Counted from the first letter of the stretch, positions 20,280 to 28,052 are shown. The stretch is 64,000 nucleotides of DNA from Flavobacterium lacus (GCF_003268815.1 NZ_QLSV01000006.1:145751-209750), one strand, 5' to 3'. A program made the numbers and translations. Notes: a model not told the origin generated them from the letters alone.

Positions 20280-21199
20280 TGAATGCAAAAGAAAAACATA
20301 GTGTAGGCATAAAATCTGAAGCCAAACGCCTCGGTTTTCTCTCCTGCGGAATCTCCAAAGCTGGTTTCCTCGAAGAAGAAGCACCAAGATTAGAAAACTG
20401 GCTGAACAACAACATGAACGGTCAAATGAGTTATATGGAAAACCATTTTGACAAACGATTAAACCCTACGTTGTTGGTAGATGGAGCCAAAAGTGTCATT
20501 TCGTTATTGCTGAATTATTATCCTTCCGAATTTCAAAACGAAGAAAGTTATAAAATCTCAAAATATGCCTACGGACAAGATTATCATTTTGTCATAAAAG
20601 AAAAACTCAAAGAACTTTTACATTTCATCCAAACCGAAATTGGTGAAGTTTCCGGACGTGCTTTTGTCGATTCAGCTCCGGTGTTAGACAAAGCTTGGGC
20701 AGCCAAAAGCGGTTTAGGTTGGATGGGGAAAAACACTAATCTCATTACCCAAAAAGTGGGTTCTTTCTATTTTATTGCTGAACTAATTGTAGATTTAGAA
20801 TTAGAATACGATGCTCCAACTACTGACCATTGTGGTTCGTGTACAGCCTGCATTGATGCTTGTCCAACCGAAGCCATTGTGGCTCCGTACGTGGTAGATG
20901 GTAGTAAATGCATTTCCTATTTTACCATCGAATTAAAAGAAAACATTCCCGCAGAAATGAAAGGCAAATTGGATGATTGGGTTTTTGGTTGCGATGTGTG
21001 CCAAGATGTTTGCCCATGGAACCGTTTTTCAAAACCGCATAGCGAACCGCTTTTTCAAGCCAATCCCGAATTACTTTCTTTTACCAAAAAAGATTGGGAA
21101 GAAATCACCGAAGATGTTTTTAAAAAAGTATTTAAAAATTCAGCTGTTAAAAGAACGAAGTTGGAAGGGGTGAAGAGGAATGCGGAGTTTTTGAAGTAA
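20279..21199 (+). CDS. queG: Epoxyqueuosine reductase QueG
   Basis: QueG carries out the last step of queuosine tRNA modification, reducing epoxyqueuosine with a cobalamin cofactor. The 306-residue product has the family N-terminal cobalamin-binding part ([19 protein letters not shown] near 140-158), an 8Fe-8S ferredoxin region with [12 protein letters not shown] and [12 protein letters not shown], and a C-terminal helical tail. The start ATG at 20279 overlaps the P450 stop (TGATG); a GTG at 20276 is an alternative. The last 148 bases, which encode the C-terminal tail, are repeated at 22757-22904 and in a short form at 22200-22259. Confidence 0.95.
   Translation: MNAKEKHSVGIKSEAKRLGFLSCGISKAGFLEEEAPRLENWLNNNMNGQMSYMENHFDKRLNPTLLVDGAKSVISLLLNYYPSEFQNEESYKISKYAYGQDYHFVIKEKLKELLHFIQTEIGEVSGRAFVDSAPVLDKAWAAKSGLGWMGKNTNLITQKVGSFYFIAELIVDLELEYDAPTTDHCGSCTACIDACPTEAIVAPYVVDGSKCISYFTIELKENIPAEMKGKLDDWVFGCDVCQDVCPWNRFSKPHSEPLFQANPELLSFTKKDWEEITEDVFKKVFKNSAVKRTKLEGVKRNAEFLK
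21052..21199 (+). repeat. Repeat of the queG 3' end, copy 1 (in the intact gene)
   Basis: These 148 bases encode the last 48 or so residues of QueG, ending in the gene's stop codon. The same stretch recurs without gaps at 22757-22904 with nine base differences. Six of these are synonymous and three give conservative changes (Val/Leu, Lys/Arg, Ala/Val). Confidence 0.93.
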
Positions 21200-21341
21200 G
21201 TTTTTCATATTATTAAACAATTTTTACTTTTTAAGTAAATTTACTATATTTATTAAAGAATTTTAAAGTTGAGTAATTTGATTAAATGAATAAAACTTTT
21301 GTTCTAGTAATAATATTTACAGTAAGATACTAAAAGGATAT

Positions 21342-21737
21342 ATGAAGTCAATATACTATAAAAGCATATTCTTAATTTTTAATTTGTGTATTATATCTTG
21401 TGATTTTTTCGATCATCGATATAAATATGAGTTAATAAATAATTCCGCAATAGACATATATGTACACACGGTAGAATCAAAAAATGGACTTATTATAAAT
21501 AATAAGTATTTCTATGGAGGAGGAGCCTTAATACAAAATAAAAATGATGATTTTCCAGAATGGCTTTTTCGGAAAGAAGAAATGAGAAACAATAGGATTG
21601 CACATTATAGTGATGAGGGTGAATTGTACACTGTTGTTGACCATATAATGCCACCTTATAGAATTTATAAAAAAGCTAATTCAAATATTTTGTATTTAGT
21701 TAAAAATAATGACACATTAAAATTCAAAGCTTACTAA
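21342..21737 (+). CDS. Small lipoprotein of unknown function (A)
   Basis: The 131-residue product begins with a lipoprotein signal ending in IISC (Cys20). The mature part has no recognised domain. It resembles the next gene product in its second half: both share a PxWLF motif, an I(M/E)PPY motif and a VKN(N/K)DTL(K/L)F ending, so they are diverged tandem paralogues. The gene is visibly richer in A and T than queG. It lies in the island between queG tail copies 1 and 2, 142 nt after queG. Function unknown. Confidence 0.75.
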   Translation: MKSIYYKSIFLIFNLCIISCDFFDHRYKYELINNSAIDIYVHTVESKNGLIINNKYFYGGGALIQNKNDDFPEWLFRKEEMRNNRIAHYSDEGELYTVVDHIMPPYRIYKKANSNILYLVKNNDTLKFKAY

Positions 21738-21748
21738 ATTTAATACTT

Positions 21749-22171
21749 ATGAGGAGAAAAATTAGTATGATTTTAATTTTATTGTTTTCTACATCTTTTT
21801 TTATTAATTGTAATAGAAAAAAGTATGATGAACATAATTTGTATTATTTGAACTTCAAAGACAGTCTGACCATAAATGTTGAAAAAATATCTAATCACAG
21901 TAAAGCTCTAGTTTTAAATGATTCCTTAGTATTGTATAATTTTAGTGAGTTGATTTATGAAAGTCATCAACCAAAATGGTTATTCAACAATACAAAAAAA
22001 GTTAAAATTTTAGATGACTATGTTTATTGTCCTGAAATATCTGAAATTGAACCACCATATAAGTTATCGAAATCTGAAAAAACAAATGTATTCCAAGTTG
22101 TAAAAAACAAAGACACGCTTTTATTCTATTTTGAAACTTTTGATAAGGTTGATTTTATGTTTTTTTATTAA
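21749..22171 (+). CDS. Small lipoprotein of unknown function (B), paralogue of A
   Basis: The 140-residue product has a lipoprotein signal ending at Cys21 (FFINC). Its C-terminal half shares with its neighbour the motifs QPKWLF, IEPPYKL and VKNKDTLLF. It starts 11 nt after gene A, so the pair is probably co-transcribed. It is AT-rich with many lysine AAA and asparagine AAT codons. No domain is recognised. A short fragment of the queG end follows at 22200. Confidence 0.73.
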   Translation: MRRKISMILILLFSTSFFINCNRKKYDEHNLYYLNFKDSLTINVEKISNHSKALVLNDSLVLYNFSELIYESHQPKWLFNNTKKVKILDDYVYCPEISEIEPPYKLSKSEKTNVFQVVKNKDTLLFYFETFDKVDFMFFY

Positions 22172-22199
22172 TATAATTTTTAATCATTAAACATTTAAA

Positions 22200-22259
22200 A
22201 TGAATAATTTGGAAGGGTTGAGAAGAAATATTGATTTTTTAAAAGATATTATTCTTTAA
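22200..22259 (+). pseudogene. Degenerate fragment of the queG 3' end, copy 2
   Basis: A 19-codon frame starting at ATG 22200 reads MNNLEGLRRNIDFLKDIIL. The middle matches the QueG C-terminus, which ends in [12 protein letters not shown] in the intact gene and [12 protein letters not shown] in copy 3. Only the last dozen or so codons of the queG end remain. It lies between lipoprotein genes B and C and is unlikely to be a functional gene. Confidence 0.7.
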
Positions 22260-22291
22260 ATCAGCTTTTGCCAACAATATCTAAAAAAATC

Positions 22292-22738
22292 ATGAAACCA
22301 CTTATTATAGTTTTTAGTTTACTATTTTTTAGTTGTGAAAAGAAAAGCTCTATAGATTCTAATGAATCGATAGAAGTATACTATATGCGACCTTATGTCA
22401 GTACTTATTTTAGCTATCCTTGTGGTATGATTAGCAAAGCGGCACTAAAAGATGAAATACATTTTAAAGAATTTAAAGATTCAGCTACTATTAACAAATT
22501 CATAAAAATTTACAACAACTATGAGATTGATCCTAATCCAGATGATAGATTAGATGCTAGAATTAGAGTAATTATAAATACAAAAGAAATAAAAGACACA
22601 ATTTGCTTAGGTGAAAACTTTTATACTTTCATTAATGGGATAAAATATAAAGACAATAAAGAGATGTTAGATTTTATAAAAAAAATAATTGATTATGAAA
22701 ATACACCTCGTCCTACATTTCCAAAATCAAATGATTAG
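22292..22738 (+). CDS. Small lipoprotein of unknown function (C)
   Basis: I chose the ATG at 22292 because it gives a compact lipoprotein signal ([15 protein letters not shown], Cys15); a TTG at 22268 is possible but adds nothing. The 148-residue product has no recognised domain and does not resemble lipoproteins A and B. Its C-terminal half has the pattern [28 protein letters not shown], which looks like a compact beta domain. It lies between queG tail copies 2 and 3 and is AT-rich. Function unknown. Confidence 0.7.
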   Translation: MKPLIIVFSLLFFSCEKKSSIDSNESIEVYYMRPYVSTYFSYPCGMISKAALKDEIHFKEFKDSATINKFIKIYNNYEIDPNPDDRLDARIRVIINTKEIKDTICLGENFYTFINGIKYKDNKEMLDFIKKIIDYENTPRPTFPKSND

Positions 22739-22756
22739 CTCGAGTTTATATACTTC

Positions 22757-22904
22757 TTTTCAAGCCAATCCCGAATTACTTTCTTTTACTAAAAAAGATT
22801 GGGAAGAAATCACCGAAGATGTTTTTAAAAAAGTGTTTAAAAATTCAGCGGTGAAACGAACGAAATTGGAAGGGTTGAGGAGGAATGTGGAGTTTTTGAA
22901 GTAA
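22757..22904 (+). pseudogene. Duplicate of the queG 3' end, copy 3
   Basis: This is a 148-base gapless copy of 21052-21199 with nine substitutions (about 94% identical). It ends in the same stop codon after EFLK. It has no promoter or start of its own, but an open frame from 22689 runs into it. Most changes are synonymous, so this copy has evolved as coding sequence until recently. It may be the original tail of the resident queG, displaced by inserted DNA. Confidence 0.85.
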
Positions 22905-22958
22905 ATTAATCATCAAATTCATTTATCGACTTACCAATTTTTTTAAATCAATATAATC

Positions 22959-22988
22959 CAAAAAAAAACACCGGCAAAAACCGGTGTT
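22959..22988 (-). terminator. Terminator of the gdh operon (minus strand)
   Basis: AACACCGG / CCGGTGTT with loop CAAAAA. Read on the minus strand the hairpin is followed by a T tract (the A run at 22959-22966). It lies about 95 nt past the last minus-strand gene. Confidence 0.8.
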
Positions 22989-23083
22989 GAAAAAGCAATT
23001 GTAACAAACGAAAACGTTCTACGCATAACAGATGGAAAGCAAGAAAGTATTCCAATTGCATTTTTGTTGAAAAAAATAAGAAA

Positions 23084-23500
23084 CTAAAAACTATTTTCGT
23101 TTTTGCTAAGACTGTTTATCTTTAAAAAAATAGTCTTCTTGAGTTTTCTGTATTGGGACAAAAAGGATTCAATGTGTATTTTGAAATCCACAAAATCATT
23201 AAAGTAGAACGTTTCACACTGAATATCATCGCATTCATTCATCCCTTCTAATTTGATGGAAAAATTGTTTAAACGCGACAAAAAAACCGCATTTTCCAAT
23301 TGTTTAACGTTGAGTTTTAGCATTAACTTATTAGAAATTAATTCCGGATTAGTTTTGTTTTCAGGAATTTCAAAGAAGTTTTTCAAAAAAATAATTTCTT
23401 CCTCAATTCCTTCCAATTCTTCCCGCCAAAGTTTGATGTCACGATCAAGAAATTGATGTTGAATAGTATCTTGACTGTAAAATTTCTTCAATAAATTCAT
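23084..23500 (-). CDS. Hypothetical helical protein at the end of the gdh operon
   Basis: The 138-residue product is predicted from its composition to be largely helical, with long Lys/Glu/Leu stretches at both ends. It has no signal peptide and no membrane segment, and I recognise no family. It starts 7 nt after the GreA/Rnk-like gene and is the last gene before the terminator near 22970. It is probably co-transcribed with the genes upstream. Confidence 0.7.
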   Translation of the reverse strand: MNLLKKFYSQDTIQHQFLDRDIKLWREELEGIEEEIIFLKNFFEIPENKTNPELISNKLMLKLNVKQLENAVFLSRLNNFSIKLEGMNECDDIQCETFYFNDFVDFKIHIESFLSQYRKLKKTIFLKINSLSKNENSF

Positions 23501-23507
23501 ATGTCAA

Positions 23508-23900
23508 TTATAATGGTTGTTCTACTTTTGTTATTCTAATGGTGTTTAATCCCGAAGGAAACTCCCATTCCACTTCATCGTTTTCCGCATAGCCAAAAAG
23601 AGCAAGTCCCATTGGAGCCATAACAGATAATTTATTCTGCGTTAAATCACTCTTTTCGGGTGTAACTAAATGAAATTTCTTTTCGCCGCCAAAATCGGTT
23701 TTTATCGTGACCACAGAATTAAGTCGAATCACATCCAAAGGCATCTTAGACGAATCTAAAACCTTTGCGTTTTTGATTTCTTCCATCAATTTTTCAAATG
23801 ATAATCGGTATGTTTTATCTTTTCCATTATGAATAGTTGAAAAAAGAGTTTTTAAAACTTCGAGTTCTTTTCTGTCAACTACTACTTTTTCGTACTTCAT
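23508..23900 (-). CDS. GreA/GreB C-terminal-like (Rnk-type) protein
   Basis: The 130-residue product matches the Rnk/GreA family. Its C-terminal half has the FKBP-like GreA fold pattern (FHLVTPEKSD ... SVMAPMGLALFGYAENDEVEW ending in a Gly-rich turn). The N-terminal half is short and lacks the long GreA coiled coil that enters the polymerase channel. By family it should bind RNA polymerase; Rnk itself is a GreB-like polymerase-binding protein. It lies 18 nt after gdh and 7 nt before the next gene, within one operon. Confidence 0.82.
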   Translation of the reverse strand: MKYEKVVVDRKELEVLKTLFSTIHNGKDKTYRLSFEKLMEEIKNAKVLDSSKMPLDVIRLNSVVTIKTDFGGEKKFHLVTPEKSDLTQNKLSVMAPMGLALFGYAENDEVEWEFPSGLNTIRITKVEQPL

Positions 23901-23918
23901 GATTTTTTTGATTATTAT

Positions 23919-25199
23919 TTATGGAAAAATACCTCGTTGAATGTAGGCTGTTTCAATTCGTTTGATGGCTAAAATATATGCTGCTGTTCGATGGTCAATT
24001 TGATCTTCGTTCACCAAACTTTCTACTTTTTTGAAAACTTCGGTTAATTTCTTTTCAATTTTTACCATTACTTCGTCTAATGGCCAAAGTTCACCGTTTC
24101 TGTTTTGAAGCCATTCAAAATAACTTCCAATTACACCTCCCGAATTACAAAGAATATCCGGAATAATCGTTACACCATTTGCTAATAAAATTCGTTCACC
24201 TTCATTATTCGTTGGTCCGTTTGCTCCTTCGGCAATTACTTTCGACTTAATTTTTTCTGCATTTTTTTCGGTAATTTGATTACCTAAGGCTGCCGGAATA
24301 ATGAAATCACATTCCAATCCGAAAAAGTCTTCCGGTTCCATTTCTGCTGCTCCTTCAAAACCTTTTACTGAACCTTTTCTTGGTTTGCTATGTTCGTATA
24401 AATTGGGAACTGAAATTCCATTTTCATTAATCAAAGTGGCATGAGCATCTTGAACAGCGATTAAAATTGCACCGTCTTCACTCAAGAATTTCGATGCCCA
24501 ATAACCTACATTTCCAAAACCTTGCACGATGAATTTCTTGCCTTTTAAAGTTTCTTTTCGCCCTTCAAAAAGCAATCGTAAAGTAATGTAAACGCCAAAA
24601 CCGGTTGCTCTGTCACGTCCCTCTAATCCGCCAGAGCCAACTGGTTTTCCCGTAACTACGTGTTTATTATTTGATCGTTCCGATGGCGATTTTGTCGACA
24701 TAAATGTATCGGCAATCCAAGCCATTGTTTGCTCATTTGTGTTAACATCCGGTGCAGGAATATCATATTCTGGTCCGATATTTTCGCCTAAAGCAAACGT
24801 AAATCGGCGAGTGATTCGCTCTAATTCTCCTAAAGAATAATTTCTCGGATCAATTTGGATGCCACCTTTTGCCCCGCCATAAGGTAATCCGGCCAACGAC
24901 GTTTTCCAGGTCATCCACATCGCTAAAGCTTTGGCATCATCCACATCCACAGTTGGGTGATAACGCAATCCACCTTTGTATGGACCTAATGCGTTGTTGT
25001 GTTGCACACGGTAACCGGTGAAAATTTCGATGGAACCATCATCCATTTTTACCGGAAAATGAATAATGATTTCATTGTTTGTAATTGATAAGATTTTTCG
25101 AATGTTTGGATTTAAATTCATTGAATCAGCGGTTTTATTAAACTGCTCGATTACATTGTCCAACATTGTTTTCTGTTTTTTTTCTGTTAAAATTTCCAT
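23919..25199 (-). CDS. gdhA: Glutamate dehydrogenase (Glu/Leu/Phe/Val dehydrogenase family)
   Basis: The enzyme interconverts glutamate with 2-oxoglutarate and ammonia. The 426-residue product has the substrate-binding segment GGLRYHPTVDVDDAKALA, the catalytic-lysine region PYGGAKGGI (about 122-130), and a Rossmann glycine motif QGFGNVG (about 229-235). The length fits the short hexameric catabolic-type enzymes of about 420 residues rather than the 450-residue type. Cofactor preference cannot be read securely. It is the second gene after a sigma-54-type promoter, 11 nt behind the small Cys-rich gene. Confidence 0.93.
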   Translation of the reverse strand: MEILTEKKQKTMLDNVIEQFNKTADSMNLNPNIRKILSITNNEIIIHFPVKMDDGSIEIFTGYRVQHNNALGPYKGGLRYHPTVDVDDAKALAMWMTWKTSLAGLPYGGAKGGIQIDPRNYSLGELERITRRFTFALGENIGPEYDIPAPDVNTNEQTMAWIADTFMSTKSPSERSNNKHVVTGKPVGSGGLEGRDRATGFGVYITLRLLFEGRKETLKGKKFIVQGFGNVGYWASKFLSEDGAILIAVQDAHATLINENGISVPNLYEHSKPRKGSVKGFEGAAEMEPEDFFGLECDFIIPAALGNQITEKNAEKIKSKVIAEGANGPTNNEGERILLANGVTIIPDILCNSGGVIGSYFEWLQNRNGELWPLDEVMVKIEKKLTEVFKKVESLVNEDQIDHRTAAYILAIKRIETAYIQRGIFP

Positions 25200-25210
25200 T
25201 ATCTGTTTGT

Positions 25211-25408
25211 TTAAATATATTCTTCACACTCAACTTTCTTGTTTTGCATCCAAACACAATTGCTGTTGTTCAAACAATTGCTGCAGATACCAACCACTAT
25301 TATTTTATTTTCAAAATGAGATGAAACAGTGACTTTTTTTTCATAGTTCATTTCTGTCAATAGCATGTCCTTCCTTTTTTCAAAGGATTGGGTTTTTAGA
25401 ATCTCCAT
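25211..25408 (-). CDS. Small cysteine-rich protein leading the gdh operon
   Basis: The 65-residue product has a basic N-terminal half and a C-terminal cysteine cluster CSNCLNNSNCVWMQNKKVEC (C-x2-C-x5-C-x9-C) ending in EEYI. Four cysteines spaced this way could bind zinc or an iron-sulfur cluster. There is no signal peptide. The start at 25408 lies about 23 nt after the start site expected from the sigma-54-type promoter, which supports this start. The gdh gene follows after 11 nt. Function unknown; the position suggests a role in nitrogen or redox control. Confidence 0.68.
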   Translation of the reverse strand: MEILKTQSFEKRKDMLLTEMNYEKKVTVSSHFENKIIVVGICSNCLNNSNCVWMQNKKVECEEYI

Positions 25409-25442
25409 AATAATTATAAACTTGTTTTCGAACCTAGACTAT

Positions 25443-25457
25443 ACAAGGTGTGTGCCA
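25443..25457 (-). promoter_or_regulatory. Sigma-54 (RpoN) type promoter for the gdh operon
   Basis: The minus strand from 25457 to 25443 reads TGGCACACACCTTGT. It matches the -24/-12 consensus TGGCAC-N5-TTGC with correct spacing and one mismatch at the last base (T for C). The start site should lie near 25431, about 23 nt before the small gene. The gene just upstream encodes a sigma-54 activator with an intact GAFTGA loop. Confidence 0.75.
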
Positions 25458-25467
25458 AAAGAAATTG

Positions 25468-25486
25468 ACAGCAAAAATGTTGCTGT
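25468..25486. promoter_or_regulatory. 19-bp inverted repeat upstream of the sigma-54 promoter
   Basis: ACAGCAA-N5-TTGCTGT is a perfect 7-bp inverted repeat, placed 11 bp upstream of the -24 element. No T tract follows on the minus strand, so it is not a typical terminator. It could be the binding site of the adjacent NtrC-like regulator or of another dimeric regulator. Confidence 0.5.
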
Positions 25487-25573
25487 AAATCAATTGATTG
25501 GCGAAAATATTTAAAAGAGAGGTTGGTTTTTTACCGAGGAGTAAAGTATCGACCGGTTCATTTTTACCCGATT

Positions 25574-26899
25574 TTATTGAAGTTTTTGACGGAGTGTTTT
25601 CCGATCAATTTGAAGAATTTCTGCCGCTTTGGTTTTGTTGTTGTTTACAGCCGATAACACTTTTAAAATGTGTGCTTTTTCAATTTCGTGAAGTGGTTTC
25701 AAATGAGCACTTTCTGAGGGTTGTTTGTATTTTAATTGTTTCGGAATTAAGTCAACATCAATTTCGTGATCACACAGCACAATTAATCGTTGCATAATAT
25801 TTTCTAATTCCCGAACGTTTCCTGGCCAATCGTGACGGGTTAGAAGGTCTATTGCTTTTGGAGTAATGGTAATGTTCGATTTTCCATATTCTTTTTCATA
25901 TTTCTTTATAAAGGTATTGATTAAAGGGAGTAAATCCGATTTTCGATTTCGTAAAGGTGTCGATTCAATACTCACCACATTCAATCGATAATATAGATCT
26001 TCTCTGAAAGTTCCGTTTTTAATCATATTCTGTAAGTTGCTGTTGGTAGCAGAAATAATTCTAATTTCAATTTTTTCTGCTAGTTGAGAACCAATCCTTG
26101 TGATTTCTTTTTCTTGTAATACCCTCAATAATCTACTTTGGACGGTTAATGAGGCATTTCCAATTTCATCCAAAAATATAGTTCCGCCCGTGGCCGCGTG
26201 AAACAAACCTTTTGTCGTTTCATTTGCACCGGTGAAAGCTCCTTTTACATAACCAAATAATTCCGATTCCAGTAAAGTTTCGGGTATTCCACCACAATTT
26301 ACAGTTATAAATGGTTGTGAGGCAAAACGACCATTGTAGTGAATCGCCCTTGCAATCAGTTCTTTTCCGGTTCCGCTTTCTCCTTCGATTAAAACGGTTA
26401 CACGATTGTCTTTTACACGTTCAATTACATCAATTAGTTTAAAATGTTCTTCAGAATCACCTACAATTCCGCTATAAAATGGTTCTTTTAGAACTTTTTT
26501 CTCAATGGTTTGATTCGTATTTTGAACAGCATTCTTCAAACACATTTGAATGGCTTTTTTCAATTCTTCGCTGGTAAAAGGTTTAGTTAAATAGTCCAAC
26601 GCCCCTGATTTTACTGCATTTATCGCCGTATCTACCGACGGAAAACCAGTAATAACCAATTTTGGTATGGAAGGAAAATGTTCCGAAGCATATTTAATTA
26701 ACTCAATCCCATTAATTTCAGGCATTTGCAAGTCGGTAATCAGCAAATCAATTGAAGTAGATTTTAAAACCTCAATCGCCTCATGAACTGATGAAGCTTT
26801 GTAGGCATGAAAATTAAATGATTTCAAATTGCGTTGAAGCAGTTCTAACATATCATAATTATCATCCACAATTAGAATATTTTCTTTTTTAAGTTTCAT
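25574..26899 (-). CDS. NtrC-type sigma-54-dependent response regulator
   Basis: The 441-residue product has three domains in order. A receiver domain (about 5-120) carries the phosphoacceptor Asp56 in ITDLQMP. A sigma-54-interacting AAA+ domain (about 142-375) has Walker A GESGTGKE at 173-180, the GAFTGA loop at 220-225 and Walker B FLDEIG. A Fis-type helix-turn-helix lies at the C-terminus (KTKAAEILQIDRKTLRQKLQ). All residues needed for sigma-54 activation are present. It follows the kinase gene by 5 nt, so the two form a two-component pair. A sigma-54-type promoter lies just downstream of it. Confidence 0.93.
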   Translation of the reverse strand: MKLKKENILIVDDNYDMLELLQRNLKSFNFHAYKASSVHEAIEVLKSTSIDLLITDLQMPEINGIELIKYASEHFPSIPKLVITGFPSVDTAINAVKSGALDYLTKPFTSEELKKAIQMCLKNAVQNTNQTIEKKVLKEPFYSGIVGDSEEHFKLIDVIERVKDNRVTVLIEGESGTGKELIARAIHYNGRFASQPFITVNCGGIPETLLESELFGYVKGAFTGANETTKGLFHAATGGTIFLDEIGNASLTVQSRLLRVLQEKEITRIGSQLAEKIEIRIISATNSNLQNMIKNGTFREDLYYRLNVVSIESTPLRNRKSDLLPLINTFIKKYEKEYGKSNITITPKAIDLLTRHDWPGNVRELENIMQRLIVLCDHEIDVDLIPKQLKYKQPSESAHLKPLHEIEKAHILKVLSAVNNNKTKAAEILQIDRKTLRQKLQ

Positions 26900-26904
26900 G
26901 CTAA

Positions 26905-27996
26905 TTATTTTAGAGGTAATTTAATGCTGAAAATAGTTCCTTTCGGTTTATTGTCCAATGCTTCAATAGTTCCTTGGTGACTTTTAATGATGCCATGCAC
27001 TACGCTTAATCCTAATCCGGTTCCTTCACCAATAGGTTTTGTGGTGAAAAATGGTTCAAAGATTTTATGTTTAATTTCATCGTCAATCCCTTTTCCGTTG
27101 TCTTTAATTTCTATGACAAAATGATTTTTAGTTGAAAAAACATTTACGTGAATCTCACTTTTTGGAGGTGAGACGTAAATGGCATTTAAAAGAATATTAA
27201 ACAACACTTGAGTGAGTTGAATGTTGTCAATTTGTGCTTTAATGTCATCATCCGTGCAGCTATATTTATAAGTGATGTCACCTTTTTTAAAATTCGGACC
27301 TAGTAATGTTAAGGCTTGCATGATAATGGGTTTTACTGCAAAAACACTTTTATTTTGAGGCATTTCACAAGAAAAAAACATAAGATTTTTAACTATTTCA
27401 CGAGAATAAATGGCTGCATTTATAATTTTTGAAATATCGCGGTCAATTTGATCATTGCTGTTTTGTTGCTTAATCAATTCAGCAAATCCTAAAATATTTC
27501 CAAGTGGTGTATTCAATTCATGGGCGATTCCGGCAGTAATTTCGCCTAAAATCGATAGCCGATCCACCCTTTCTGCACTTCTTTTGAGATGAGCTTCTTT
27601 CAGTTGGTTTTCCTTTTTTTCTAAGTAGAAACCAACTTCATAACATACTTTTTTTAATAATTTTTTTTCATCATCCAAAAAATCATTTTCAGTAAAAATA
27701 GCTGCTGGATAGTGAATTTTTATTTCGCCAACAATAGTGTTTTCAATAAGCAAATTATCTTTCACGAAAATAGTCTGTTCAATATTTTCATTTGTAGAAA
27801 AACACAACTCTTTAAATGAAATTTCTGCTATTGCCTGTTCAGAAAAACGCCATGCCTCTTTCAGTCTAAACGCAATTGCAACAAATACTTCTTCATTAAG
27901 TAACTCCTGTTGATTAAGAATGTTGGTCACTTCATAGAGACAACTCAGTTCTTTAATCCGTTCGGTTAATTTTTCTTGTGTTGAAAATTGATTCAT
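26905..27996 (-). CDS. Soluble NtrB-like sensor histidine kinase
   Basis: The 363-residue product lacks membrane segments and a signal peptide. The N-terminal part (about 10-130) looks like a GAF-type sensor. A coiled linker leads to the dimerisation/phosphoacceptor segment with H159 in IAHELNTPLGNILG. The ATPase domain follows, with N box FNILLNAI, G1 DNGKGI and G2 GTGLGLSVVHGI. It therefore senses a cytoplasmic signal, as NtrB does. It is transcribed together with the response regulator gene and has its own -7 element upstream. Confidence 0.92.
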   Translation of the reverse strand: MNQFSTQEKLTERIKELSCLYEVTNILNQQELLNEEVFVAIAFRLKEAWRFSEQAIAEISFKELCFSTNENIEQTIFVKDNLLIENTIVGEIKIHYPAAIFTENDFLDDEKKLLKKVCYEVGFYLEKKENQLKEAHLKRSAERVDRLSILGEITAGIAHELNTPLGNILGFAELIKQQNSNDQIDRDISKIINAAIYSREIVKNLMFFSCEMPQNKSVFAVKPIIMQALTLLGPNFKKGDITYKYSCTDDDIKAQIDNIQLTQVLFNILLNAIYVSPPKSEIHVNVFSTKNHFVIEIKDNGKGIDDEIKHKIFEPFFTTKPIGEGTGLGLSVVHGIIKSHQGTIEALDNKPKGTIFSIKLPLK

Positions 27997-28044
27997 CTTA
28001 GTATGATTTTATGGCATTATTAATCGGGTAAAAATTACTCACTT

Positions 28045-28052
28045 CAAAGGTA
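28045..28052 (-). promoter_or_regulatory. -7 promoter element for the kinase-regulator pair
   Basis: CAAAGGTA on the plus strand reads TACCTTTG on the minus strand, a full match to TAnnTTTG. It lies 48 nt upstream of the kinase start. Confidence 0.6.

Noticed and set aside
22689..22904. A 71-codon open frame that could be called a small gene
   Set aside because: Its first part overlaps the end of lipoprotein gene C in another frame and the rest is the displaced queG tail; no promoter or start signal is seen.
25498..25797. Plus-strand frame at the end of the response regulator gene
   Set aside because: It is antisense to the conserved Fis helix-turn-helix of the regulator, with no promoter element before it.
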